DNA of 64,000 bases, taken from positions 270,256 to 334,255 of the forward strand of contig NZ_FNCG01000005.1 of the NCBI RefSeq assembly GCF_900100945.1. Reading direction: 5' to 3'. Of the stretch, positions 1-7,320 are shown piece by piece. This stretch comes from Mucilaginibacter gossypii. GTDB taxonomy: Bacteria; Bacteroidota; Bacteroidia; Sphingobacteriales; Sphingobacteriaceae. Position numbers and translations under genes: made by a program. A model generated the notes under the pieces. The model was not told the DNA's origin. It was given only the letters and a program-made list of their open reading frames with translations, and did no database searches. Each line of letters begins with the position of its first letter. Position 1 is the first letter of the stretch.

Positions 1-104
1 TACAAATGTTTTAACATACGCGCAAAGGAGGGCATTTTTAAAAGAATAAAAACGGAATAGCCGATGGCCAATAAATTGAATTTGACTGGCTAATATTTGT
101 TTTT

Positions 105-608
105 TTAATATAAAGGAGCAATGTTCTGATTGCTCATCTTTTCCAACTTTTTAATATCCCGGTAAACGATATATAAGGGGATGATCCCAAAAATACCGAA
201 GCAGCAGTCAATGAACCGCCAGTAAACGGGGATACCGCGGATTGGGCCGGCAATAAAGGCCAGCGGGAACACCATTACACAGGCAATCATGCCAAACTCA
301 ATTATCCAAATGTTTTTAACCGGGTCTTTCAGCGGGCCAACAAATGCCATAGCAATAACAAGGTGACCGAAAGCCAGCCAGTCGGTACCATAAGCCAGGT
401 AAGGATAGTTTTGATTGGTTGTTTTTACTGCGAGATAAACATTGGTTAGCCAGTTCTGCATAAATCCCGGAGATACGGAGGCATGATTAGCAAGCCAGGC
501 AAGTTCAGTTTCGATAGGGAAAGCGGTTACACCACTTAGTACCAGACCGATGATAAATACAGTTACCCAGGTTTTTATTTTTTTGCGAAGTTCAGGTTCG
601 GTTTTCAT
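105..608 (-). CDS. Small multi-pass membrane protein, unknown function
   Basis: A 167-residue protein with four hydrophobic stretches (about residues 13-32, 75-92, 98-120 and 128-148), so it should span the inner membrane four times. The N-terminus is lysine-rich (KKIK) and the C-terminus ends in a charged segment, which suggests both ends are cytoplasmic. I do not recognise a named domain with certainty, and no catalytic motif is visible. The gene lies about 50 bases from the end of the next gene upstream on the same strand, so they may share a transcript. Coding potential is good: long open frame, ATG start, normal Bacteroidota codon use. Confidence 0.7.
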   Translation of the reverse strand: MKTEPELRKKIKTWVTVFIIGLVLSGVTAFPIETELAWLANHASVSPGFMQNWLTNVYLAVKTTNQNYPYLAYGTDWLAFGHLVIAMAFVGPLKDPVKNIWIIEFGMIACVMVFPLAFIAGPIRGIPVYWRFIDCCFGIFGIIPLYIVYRDIKKLEKMSNQNIAPLY

Positions 609-655
609 AACAAGGGCAAGTTAGGGAATTTGGTGGTATATTCTCCCTTTAGGGG

Positions 656-1330
656 TTAGTGGGCGCAATACTTCTTTATAAAATTATCGGCCTTATCGCT
701 GCCTATGTTGCGGATAAAATTCCAGTCATGACAGGCACCTTCTTTGTCGCCTTGTTTAAATTTTTCGCCGGCCTGGCTTAATACATCGTTTATAAAATCA
801 TCGTCGTAGCCAAGTTGTTTTTTTAGGTTAATAATGATAGCCTCTTTGGTGGTATCGGCCTTGCCTTTATATTTATTGCTGTAGTAATTGGTCACTGCGT
901 TTTCCAGTTCCTGCTGAGCTTTATAGCTGGCAATGGCGCTTTGCATATCGCGGATGCTGGCAGGCCCGCAACGTGCGGGATCAGGGTCAAAACGGATGGG
1001 TTGAACGATATTAGTTTTAAGATTATACCCCGCCGGAACCACCCACTGGCCCGATGTAAGTTTAATAACCCTCAAAGCTTCATCGTCAAGGTCGATACCG
1101 GGGCCATCCTGTACTTTAGCATCATGTACCACACCGTCTTTATCAACCATAAACGAAACATTGATGGTTCCCGAAATACAATTTTGCCGCGAATATTCAG
1201 GATAAATGATCTTTGTCTTCAGAAAATTGTTAAACGCCTGCTGTCCACCTTTAAACGCAGGCTGTTGGCCAAGCAAATAGCCCGCTGTAAAAATGATCAA
1301 CGCGATATGGAGACAAAGGGCTTTAAGCAT
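656..1330 (-). CDS. Secreted protein with TonB C-terminal-like domain
   Basis: A 224-residue protein that begins with an export signal (hydrophobic stretch about residues 4-20, ending near LLGQQ). Residues about 25-115 resemble the TonB C-terminal fold: FNNFL..IIYPEYSRQ, then a GTINVSFMVDKDG strand, and a block equivalent to the usual DEALRVIK segment. In Bacteroidota such domains occur both in true energy transducers and in stand-alone periplasmic or surface proteins. This one lacks a proline-rich linker and a long membrane anchor, so a role as a classic TonB is doubtful. The last 100 residues are charged and have no domain I recognise. It may be co-transcribed with the membrane protein gene downstream. 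Confidence 0.7.
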   Translation of the reverse strand: MLKALCLHIALIIFTAGYLLGQQPAFKGGQQAFNNFLKTKIIYPEYSRQNCISGTINVSFMVDKDGVVHDAKVQDGPGIDLDDEALRVIKLTSGQWVVPAGYNLKTNIVQPIRFDPDPARCGPASIRDMQSAIASYKAQQELENAVTNYYSNKYKGKADTTKEAIIINLKKQLGYDDDFINDVLSQAGEKFKQGDKEGACHDWNFIRNIGSDKADNFIKKYCAH

Positions 1331-1528
1331 AGTATAAATATCGACAATAAATTGTGGATTATGTTTAGATAGCCTTAGAAAGAATTATGGTTGAATAACT
1401 AAACGGATAGTCATATTTGTTTTCAGTATCCCATTTGCAAGCGGCTTGCCAATCAACTTGCTGTAATTGGCTGACCACCTGTTTTATATGTATAACTAAA
1501 TCTGAAATTGAAAATCCGAATTCTCAAA

Positions 1529-1951
1529 TCAAAGTACCTGGTTAAACTCCAACCGTTCGCCATCCGGCCCGGTGATGTTGAAATATTTGCAGCCATCTTT
1601 CCAGAATTGTAAAAACACGGGCTCTGGTTCGATCACGTTGAAGCCAGCTTCTTTAATAGTTTTAAAGGCGAGGTTGATATCATCAACATCAAAGGCTACG
1701 TGATCAATGTGCCCGTTTGATCTTGAACGGATCTCGGCCAGCGAAGCTTCAGGCAATTGGTAAAGCTCCATGATCATATTGCCGCGCTGCATCATAACGC
1801 AGGTGCCGGTACCGCCGTTATCGGTAAAAGGGGCTTGCATTACATTGTTAAAGCCCAGTCTGGCGTAAAATTGTTGTGATGCTTCAATATTGGTTACCGG
1901 CACACCGATATGTTGTATTCCGTTTATTGCTAAATTTATATGGTTGCTCAT
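1529..1951 (-). CDS. VOC (glyoxalase/bleomycin-resistance) family protein
   Basis: A 140-residue protein with the two beta-alpha-beta-beta-beta halves of the vicinal oxygen chelate fold. The first half starts with IQHIGVPVTN and contains FYARLGF. The second starts with HIDHVAFDVDD and ends with GPDGERLEF. The likely metal ligands are the His in QHIG, the Glu in MELYQL, the His in DHVAF and the Glu in ERLEF, the usual positions for glyoxalase I or methylmalonyl-CoA epimerase-like members. No neighbour indicates the substrate, so glyoxalase, epimerase or dioxygenase activity cannot be separated. The length is normal for a single-domain VOC protein. Confidence 0.82.
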   Translation of the reverse strand: MSNHINLAINGIQHIGVPVTNIEASQQFYARLGFNNVMQAPFTDNGGTGTCVMMQRGNMIMELYQLPEASLAEIRSRSNGHIDHVAFDVDDINLAFKTIKEAGFNVIEPEPVFLQFWKDGCKYFNITGPDGERLEFNQVL

Positions 1952-2128
1952 GTTGATAATCAGTTGTTTATTATGGATTTAATATATGTTTAAACACTCG
2001 GTAACAGATATGGTTGGCAACGCCGGCAAAATAAATATGCAAGTAATTATCATCCATCCATCATTTTACACAAGCTTAACACATTTGATGTAAATTGCAG
2101 TTAAACTTGCACCAATTAAAACATATTA

Positions 2129-3283
2129 ATGAAGATCGGAATTGTTTGTTACCCAACCTTTGGCGGAAGCGGGGTTGTTGCCACTGAACTTGGTAAAGCC
2201 CTTGCAGACCGTGGTCACCAGGTTCATTTTGTGACCTATAACCAGCCGGCGCGGTTGGATCTCTTTTCCGAAAACCTGTTTTATCACGAAGTTTCGGTTT
2301 CCAACTATCCGCTGTTCGATTTTCCGCCCTACGAGCTGGCCCTGGCAAGCAGGCTGGTTGATGTGGTGCGTCATGAACAATTGGATGTACTGCATGTGCA
2401 TTATGCTATACCCCATGCTTCGGCCGCGTTTATGGCCAAGCAAATATTAATGACCTATGGCATTTACATCCCGGTGGTAACTACGCTGCACGGTACAGAT
2501 ATTACGTTGGTTGGTAAAGACCGCACCTTTAAACCGGTTGTTACTTTTTCCATTAACCAAAGTGATGGTGTAACAGCCGTATCGCAAAACCTTAAAGAGG
2601 ATACCTATAAGTTTTTTGATATTAAGAAGGATATCCTCGTGATCCCTAACTTTATTGACCTTAGCAGGTTTAGCCTAAAACCTAAAGATCATTTTAAGAA
2701 AGCGATTGCACCTTCGGGCGAAAAGATCCTGGTGCATACCTCCAACTTCCGTAAGGTAAAACGTACCGAAGATGTAGTGAAGATTTTTGCTAAAGTAATT
2801 AAAAAGATCCCGTCGAAACTGCTGATGGTAGGCGACGGCCCCGAACGTTCCATGTGCGAACAGCTTTGCCGCGATTTGGGCGTTACCGATAACGTGCGTT
2901 TTTTAGGTAAACAGGATGCTGTTGAAGAGATCCTTTCAGTATCCGATTTGTTCCTGATGCCATCGCAATCAGAAAGTTTTGGTTTAGCAGCGCTTGAAGC
3001 TATGGCTTGTAAAGTGCCGGTGATCAGCAGTAATGCCGGTGGTTTGCCCGAATTAAATATTGATGGCGTAACAGGCTTTTTGAAAGAGCCAGGAGATGTA
3101 GAAGGTATGGCAGAAAAAGCAATATTTATTTTGGAGGATGAAGAACGTTTAGCTAAATTTAAAGAAAATGCACTGGCACACGCCAAAGAGTTTGAATTAT
3201 CTACCATTTTGCCCAAATATGAAAACTTTTACCTTGAGGTAATTGAGCAAAATAAAGCTAAGCTGTTTAACCAACAGTTGTAA
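2129..3283 (+). CDS. bshA: N-acetyl-alpha-D-glucosaminyl L-malate synthase BshA
   Basis: A 384-residue GT4 glycosyltransferase with the GT-B fold. Family knowledge: BshA joins UDP-GlcNAc to L-malate, the first step of bacillithiol synthesis. Visible support is the N-terminal MKIGIVCYPTFGGSGVVATE glycine loop, the HGTDITLVG segment near residue 120, and the C-terminal donor-site block SESFGLAALEAMACKVPVI with the E-x7-E pattern near residues 283-291. Length and motif order match BshA closely. A TAAACTTG box at about 2103-2110 resembles the Bacteroidota -7 element and sits 18 bases before the ATG. Later bacillithiol genes are not in the window. The 63-codon gene that follows may be co-transcribed. 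Confidence 0.93.
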   Translation: MKIGIVCYPTFGGSGVVATELGKALADRGHQVHFVTYNQPARLDLFSENLFYHEVSVSNYPLFDFPPYELALASRLVDVVRHEQLDVLHVHYAIPHASAAFMAKQILMTYGIYIPVVTTLHGTDITLVGKDRTFKPVVTFSINQSDGVTAVSQNLKEDTYKFFDIKKDILVIPNFIDLSRFSLKPKDHFKKAIAPSGEKILVHTSNFRKVKRTEDVVKIFAKVIKKIPSKLLMVGDGPERSMCEQLCRDLGVTDNVRFLGKQDAVEEILSVSDLFLMPSQSESFGLAALEAMACKVPVISSNAGGLPELNIDGVTGFLKEPGDVEGMAEKAIFILEDEERLAKFKENALAHAKEFELSTILPKYENFYLEVIEQNKAKLFNQQL

Positions 3284-3377
3284 TAAACCTGATACAATTC
3301 AAAAAATATTCTTTAAAAGTTAAATTTTATCGGTTTCGTTAATTAATTTAGTTTTTCACTCCTAAAAGTTAAAACTT

Positions 3378-3569
3378 ATGGCAAAGCACACACTAAAAAG
3401 CGGACAACTCCTTAAGTACATCGGAAAGAAATGGAAAAACCTGCACATTGGTCATCCATTAAAATTTATGGGGTACGATGAGAATAGTTTCGCCGACATC
3501 TGGGTGGAATACCAGGGTAAATTAATGCTTCTGGCACTTAAGGATGTGGAAACACTAAGCGTTGCTTAA
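3378..3569 (+). CDS. Conserved-looking 63-residue protein of unknown function
   Basis: A small protein (MAKHTLKSGQ at the start) with alternating basic and hydrophobic residues, no signal peptide and no membrane segment. The composition (GHPLKFMGYDENSFADIWVEYQGK) looks like a compact beta-rich cytoplasmic domain. It has an ATG start, lies 94 bases after bshA, and is followed by a perfect intrinsic terminator at 3607-3649, which supports it as a real last gene of that transcript. I do not recognise a family. Confidence 0.6.
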   Translation: MAKHTLKSGQLLKYIGKKWKNLHIGHPLKFMGYDENSFADIWVEYQGKLMLLALKDVETLSVA

Positions 3570-3606
3570 GTAGATAACTTGAGCCGGTCTGTTCAAAAGA
3601 CAAGGG

Positions 3607-3649
3607 AAAATAGCCTTACTCATGCATACGTGCTAAGTAAGGCTATTTT
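3607..3649 (+). terminator. Intrinsic terminator after the 63-codon gene
   Basis: A 14-base-pair perfect stem (arms 3607-3620 and 3636-3649, AAAATAGCCTTACT and its complement) with a 15-base loop, followed by a T-rich tract. It ends the bshA-side transcript. Confidence 0.8.
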
Positions 3650-3664
3650 ATTTTGTAGATTTTA

Positions 3665-3936
3665 GATCCCCTCTCTTGAGAGTAATAGCCCATCAAGAGC
3701 AGATGATGAATTAGACTGGAAATTACAAGCGGTATAGTTGACTCACCCGGTCTACGCTACGCTGGACCACCCTCTCTGCCCTTTGGGCAAAGAGGGTAAA
3801 GAAAAATAAAAGAGAAAATCTCCTCTTTACGCTTGCGTAGAGAGGGGTGACGAGTGCAGCGATGTCGGGGTGAGTCGATATGCGCGATGATTTTCATGAC
3901 TATGCCTTTTTATGGGCTATTACTCTCAAGAGGGGA
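3665..3936. repeat. Nested palindromic intergenic element (MITE- or REP-like)
   Basis: The outer arms (CTCTTGAGAGTAATAGCCCA near 3672 and its complement near 3912) are separated by about 220 bases. Inside lie a second pair (GACTCACCC near 3739 against GGGTGAGTC near 3869) and two hairpins (CCCTCT..AGAGGG near 3771-3797, and CTCCTCTTTACGC..GCGTAGAGAGG near 3821-3846). No open reading frame of note is present. The layout fits a non-autonomous palindromic element. It lies immediately upstream of the fluoride riboswitch. Confidence 0.6.
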
Positions 3937-4000
3937 ATCGCACATCCCGAGCTTTTAAAACTTTTGTTTTAGAACAAAAGAAACCTATATTAGCATCACA

Positions 4001-4056
4001 AAAGGAAATGGTGTCTTCCTACTTAACCGCCCTAAAAAGCTGATGGCGCCTACAGA
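4001..4056 (+). promoter_or_regulatory. Fluoride riboswitch (crcB motif)
   Basis: The sequence contains the hallmarks of the crcB/fluoride aptamer in order: GGAAATGGTGTCTTCC (closing helix GGAA/TTCC with the conserved ATGG), then AACCGCC, then GCTGATGGCGCCTACAG. The GGTGT and GCGCC segments can form the inner helix with G-U pairs. Family knowledge: this aptamer binds fluoride and turns on fluoride exporters (CrcB/Fluc or CLC-F). Here it directly precedes a ClC-family gene and is followed by a terminator-like hairpin that can serve as expression platform. The middle hairpin is shorter than in many examples. Confidence 0.9.
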
Positions 4057-4065
4057 CAATTAACT

Positions 4066-4095
4066 CACAGGCTTTTATCCTGTGCTAATTTTTTG
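4066..4095 (+). terminator. Terminator hairpin of the riboswitch expression platform
   Basis: CACAGG (4066-4071) pairs with CCTGTG (4079-4084) around a 7-base loop, followed within four bases by a run of six T. Its position between the aptamer and the start codon fits a transcriptional switch in which fluoride binding prevents termination. Confidence 0.7.
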
Positions 4096-4117
4096 TGGGT
4101 ACATAAATATCAGCAAC

Positions 4118-5506
4118 ATGCAAAATCAAAACCGACTTTTTTCTTCGCAACATTTCGCAATTCTTAAAAACGCCCTCCGGTGGACGGTCATTATCATCCC
4201 CATAGCTGTTGTTATTGGCAGCGCGGTTGCCTTATTCTTGTGGTTGTTGAGTTGGGCTATCCATTTTAGGTTTGCACATAACTGGTTATTGTATTTGCTG
4301 CCGTTGGCAGGTATCGCGATATTTTTCATTTATAAATTTTTTGGTGGTCCGGCCGAAAAGGGGAATAATTTAATTATTGATGAAATTCATAACCCCGGTG
4401 GCGGGGTCCCTAAGCGTATGGCCCCATTGGTGCTGATCACCACCATTATCACTCATTTGTTTGGCGGCTCGGCCGGGCGCGAGGGAACGGCTGTACAAAT
4501 GGGCGGCAGCTTAGCCCAAATGATAGGCAAATGGCTTAAGCTTAACGAAGCTGATACCCAAACAGTACTTACCGCGGGCATAGCGGCGGGTTTCGGTGCG
4601 GTATTTGGTACGCCGTTAACTGGTGCTGTTTTTGCAATGGAGGTGCTGACGATAGGCCGGGTGCAATATAATGCGCTGCTGCCCTGCCTTATTGCGGGCA
4701 TTGTTGGGGATGTTACTGTAGCTGCATGGGGAGTTCATCACACGCCTTATCATATCGATATTGTCCCGGTTATCCCGCATTGGTTTTCGGGTTATATTTC
4801 AACCGATCTGTTGCTTATCATTAAAACCATAGTAGCTTCAATCGCTTTCGGACTGGCCAGTTACCTTTTTGCCAAAATGGTACATGGCATCAAAAGTTTT
4901 TTTACCCAATACATTAAAACACCCTGGTTGATCCCGTTTATTGGCGGGCTGATCATTATCGCGCTTACTTTTGTTAATGGCAAACCCGATTATCTGAGTT
5001 TAGGGGTAGATGCCGAACATGTTGGCGCTGTTACAATCCCTTCGGCTTTTCATGCCGGCGGTGCCGGTACCTGGAGCTGGCTCTGGAAAACCATTTACAC
5101 TACTGTAACCTTAGGTACCGGTTTTAAAGGCGGCGAGGTAACACCGCTGTTTTATATTGGCGCTACTTTGGGTAACACTTTATCTGGCTTACTTGATGCG
5201 CCAGTTAGCCTGTTTGCAGCTTTGGGCTTCATAGCCGTTTTTGCAGGCGCGACTAATACCCCGCTGGCCTGTACTTTTATGGGTATAGAGCTTTTTGGTG
5301 GCGAACACGCCCTGTTGTTTGCCGTGGCCTGTTTCACAGCCTATCTTTTCAGCGGGCATACGGGTATATATGGCTCCCAAAGAATTGGAGTTACTAAGTT
5401 AACCGGTGGGCCGGCTGATGACAAAACGCTTTCGGAAGCAATGAAAAGGCGCGGATATTTATACCATAAACTGGCGAAATATAGTTTCCTTAAAGCGAGA
5501 GAATAA
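4118..5506 (+). CDS. eriC: ClC-family anion transporter, likely fluoride/H+ antiporter (CLC-F)
   Basis: A 462-residue multi-pass membrane protein of the ClC superfamily. Visible motifs are GGSAGREGTAVQMG (the GREGP-type loop with the gating Glu), GFGAVFGTPLTGAVFAME and GFKGGEVTPLF. The canonical GSGIP loop is replaced by GGGVP and GREGP by GREGT, as expected of a divergent branch rather than a housekeeping chloride exchanger. A fluoride riboswitch and terminator sit directly upstream, which makes fluoride export the most likely job: F- out against H+ in at the inner membrane. An upstream GTG in the same frame (4082) lies inside the terminator hairpin, so the ATG at 4118 is preferred. The protein lacks CBS domains, as is common in bacterial members. 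Confidence 0.88.
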   Translation: MQNQNRLFSSQHFAILKNALRWTVIIIPIAVVIGSAVALFLWLLSWAIHFRFAHNWLLYLLPLAGIAIFFIYKFFGGPAEKGNNLIIDEIHNPGGGVPKRMAPLVLITTIITHLFGGSAGREGTAVQMGGSLAQMIGKWLKLNEADTQTVLTAGIAAGFGAVFGTPLTGAVFAMEVLTIGRVQYNALLPCLIAGIVGDVTVAAWGVHHTPYHIDIVPVIPHWFSGYISTDLLLIIKTIVASIAFGLASYLFAKMVHGIKSFFTQYIKTPWLIPFIGGLIIIALTFVNGKPDYLSLGVDAEHVGAVTIPSAFHAGGAGTWSWLWKTIYTTVTLGTGFKGGEVTPLFYIGATLGNTLSGLLDAPVSLFAALGFIAVFAGATNTPLACTFMGIELFGGEHALLFAVACFTAYLFSGHTGIYGSQRIGVTKLTGGPADDKTLSEAMKRRGYLYHKLAKYSFLKARE

Positions 5507-5509
5507 GCA

Positions 5510-6256
5510 CTATTTAGTAGCGGTAACCACAATATAAGGAGATAGCAGCTTTGATTCAACCGGTATGATTTTGGTAAAAACCTTGCCGGCTACCCACACC
5601 AGTTTGGTGATCGCTTTAGCTATGGCAGGCTTGTTAGCCTTATCCTCCAGCCAAACCGAAAATTTGCCGTAATAATATGCCTCAACATTTTTTAAGCCAA
5701 GTTCCTTGCAATAGCCGGCCAGTAATGGAGGGTTCATACTATTGATGTTGTGTTTTTCGTAGTTATTAAGGTCGTAGTTGCGTTGTACCCATCCGTTAAC
5801 ACCGGTAAAGTTAGGCAGGGTAATAAACAATGTGCCTCCTGGTTTAAGGAAAGAGAGGTGTTTTTCAATAATGCCTTTGGTATCATTAAAATGCTCTATC
5901 AATCCGCATGAAAGTACCAGGTCATATTCGGTTTCGGGTTGGTATTTGAACAGGTCGCCTTCAATAACTGCAATGTCCTGATCATTAAGCTGATTGACAT
6001 CCAGTACTTCCTTTAAAACTTTTGGGTGCACATAAAAATCGAACAGTGTAGTTTTTAACCCGAAATACTTCTTCAAAAAAATGGCAAAATAACCCGGAAA
6101 ACCTCCAAGCTCAATAGCCGACGCCGGTTTATGGGTATCGATAATCTTTTTTAGCAGCTTGTGAAAAGTATAACTAGCCGGCACATTGAAAGCCAGGTCT
6201 TTTTTTGATTCCCAGTAACCAGCCCAAAATGCCTTGTCGGTGAGTTCGTTGCTCAT
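5510..6256 (-). CDS. Class I SAM-dependent methyltransferase
   Basis: About 248 residues. The SAM-binding region begins at SAIELGGFPGYFAIFL (motif I), followed by an acidic strand end (LFDF), then VIEGDLFKY and DLVLSCGLIEHF (motif IV region with the typical IEHF), and FLKPGGTLFITLPN. This is the Methyltransf_11/23 pattern. The substrate is unknown, and the C-terminal half (GYCKELGL.., WLEDK) gives no clue. It converges on the ClC gene with only 3 bases between stop codons. An in-frame ATG at 6283 would add nine residues, but the start at 6256 (MSNELTD) looks more natural. Confidence 0.82.
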   Translation of the reverse strand: MSNELTDKAFWAGYWESKKDLAFNVPASYTFHKLLKKIIDTHKPASAIELGGFPGYFAIFLKKYFGLKTTLFDFYVHPKVLKEVLDVNQLNDQDIAVIEGDLFKYQPETEYDLVLSCGLIEHFNDTKGIIEKHLSFLKPGGTLFITLPNFTGVNGWVQRNYDLNNYEKHNINSMNPPLLAGYCKELGLKNVEAYYYGKFSVWLEDKANKPAIAKAITKLVWVAGKVFTKIIPVESKLLSPYIVVTATK

Positions 6257-6450
6257 GGGTGCAAAGGAAAGATAATTCGGCAATAGTTCAAAACACTGTT
6301 ATTTTGTAAAGCATGGATTTGAGATGGTAACATCAACAGGAAATAATTACAATCATCCGGGAATTGTACATAGATATATCATGCGATGAATAAGCAACTT
6401 TGTGTAATTAATTAAACAACAGTGTAATAACTGTATTAAATTTAGCATTC

Positions 6451-6825
6451 ATGAGCAATGAACTTATTCCTACAATCAAACTTGATGAAGTAATTGAGCT
6501 TGGTTTGCAAGTGGTTGATTATAGAAAAGCGGGCGATCTTCATTTTCTTAAGAGCCCTCACCGCAACGAACATTATCTTTTTGTATTGGTAACGGACGGT
6601 AACCTGAAACTCGTAGTTGATTCGCGCGGGATGGTGATACCGGCTCAATCTGTTTATTACATTTTGCCTGGGCAGGTAATGCAGCATTTTGACACCGAAG
6701 CCGATGCTTACGTTATTGCTGTGGATGCCTTTTTGCTTAATCAAACTTATAAGTTTATTCTTGATGAAGGTTGTATTCTAGGGCTGGAACATTTCCAAAT
6801 AATATGTAAAAAACATTTTTATTAA
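6451..6825 (+). pseudogene. N-terminal (cupin) half of an AraC-family regulator, truncated
   Basis: Codes for about 117 residues that match the N-terminal sensor half of AraC-type regulators common in Bacteroidota: start MSNELIPTIKLDEV, SPHRNEHYLFVLVTDG, then the ILPGQVMQHF strand and VDAFLL. It then runs into a few unrelated residues (IICKKHFY) and a stop. There is no DNA-binding domain. The missing half, in the same orientation and starting where this one stops, lies at about 9502-10095. I infer that both are parts of one gene of about 290 codons, split by an insertion of about 2.7 kb. Confidence 0.7.
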
Positions 6826-6849
6826 TAAGTCGAATTGCTATTTGGATTT

Positions 6850-6880
6850 AATTGATATATCAATTATAATTGTATCAATT
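6850..6880. promoter_or_regulatory. Palindromic operator candidate upstream of marR
   Basis: A perfect 16-base palindrome (AATTGATATATCAATT, 6850-6865) is followed at once by a second near-palindrome AATTGTATCAATT (6868-6880). Both contain the TTG..CAA half-sites typical of MarR-family operators and end 7 bases before the marR ATG at 6888. Autoregulation by the adjacent MarR protein is the likely role. Confidence 0.6.
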
Positions 6881-6887
6881 AAATAAT

Positions 6888-7319
6888 ATGGAAAAGCTAG
6901 ATACCATACTTTTTTATTCTCTTGAAAAAGCTATTAAGAGTTACAGGCAATTTGCTCAACGAAACATGATGAAAAATGGCTTTGATTTAACAATAGATCA
7001 GTGGCTCGTTTTAAAAGCAGTTAGTGACAATCCAGACTGGACGCAGCAGGAAATAGCTGAGGCTGCTTTCAAAGATTTTGCATCTGTAACGCGCATTGTC
7101 GAAATACTGGTAAAGAAACAATATCTCACTAGAGCCATCCATAGTAATGACCGAAGAAGGTTTAACCTTAGTCCGACTGACAAGGCAATAGCAAATTTAC
7201 AGGCTATGCAGCCTATAACTGAAAGAAACCGAAAACAAGCACTTGATGGAATAAGTAAAGAGGAAGTAGCACATCTTGATAAATATTTAACCAAGATTAT
7301 AGAAAATTGTAAATCTTAA
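6888..7319 (+). CDS. MarR-family transcriptional regulator
   Basis: 143 residues with the winged-helix layout of MarR proteins: DLTIDQWLVLKAV, then WTQQEIAEAAFKDFASVTRIVEILVKKQYLTR (recognition helix region), then the wing HSNDRRRFNLSPTDKA with the conserved DRR. The ATG at 6888 is chosen because it follows the palindromic operator; an upstream TTG in frame lies inside the palindromes. The S41 peptidase gene starts one base after its stop, so the two form a tight operon. Base composition is more AT-rich than the flanking core genes, which fits acquisition by transfer. Confidence 0.88.
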   Translation: MEKLDTILFYSLEKAIKSYRQFAQRNMMKNGFDLTIDQWLVLKAVSDNPDWTQQEIAEAAFKDFASVTRIVEILVKKQYLTRAIHSNDRRRFNLSPTDKAIANLQAMQPITERNRKQALDGISKEEVAHLDKYLTKIIENCKS

Positions 7320-7320
7320 T

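Noticed and set aside
941..1372. Plus-strand frame of 143 codons.
   Set aside because: It lies over the TonB-domain gene on the other strand and has no domain or plausible composition.
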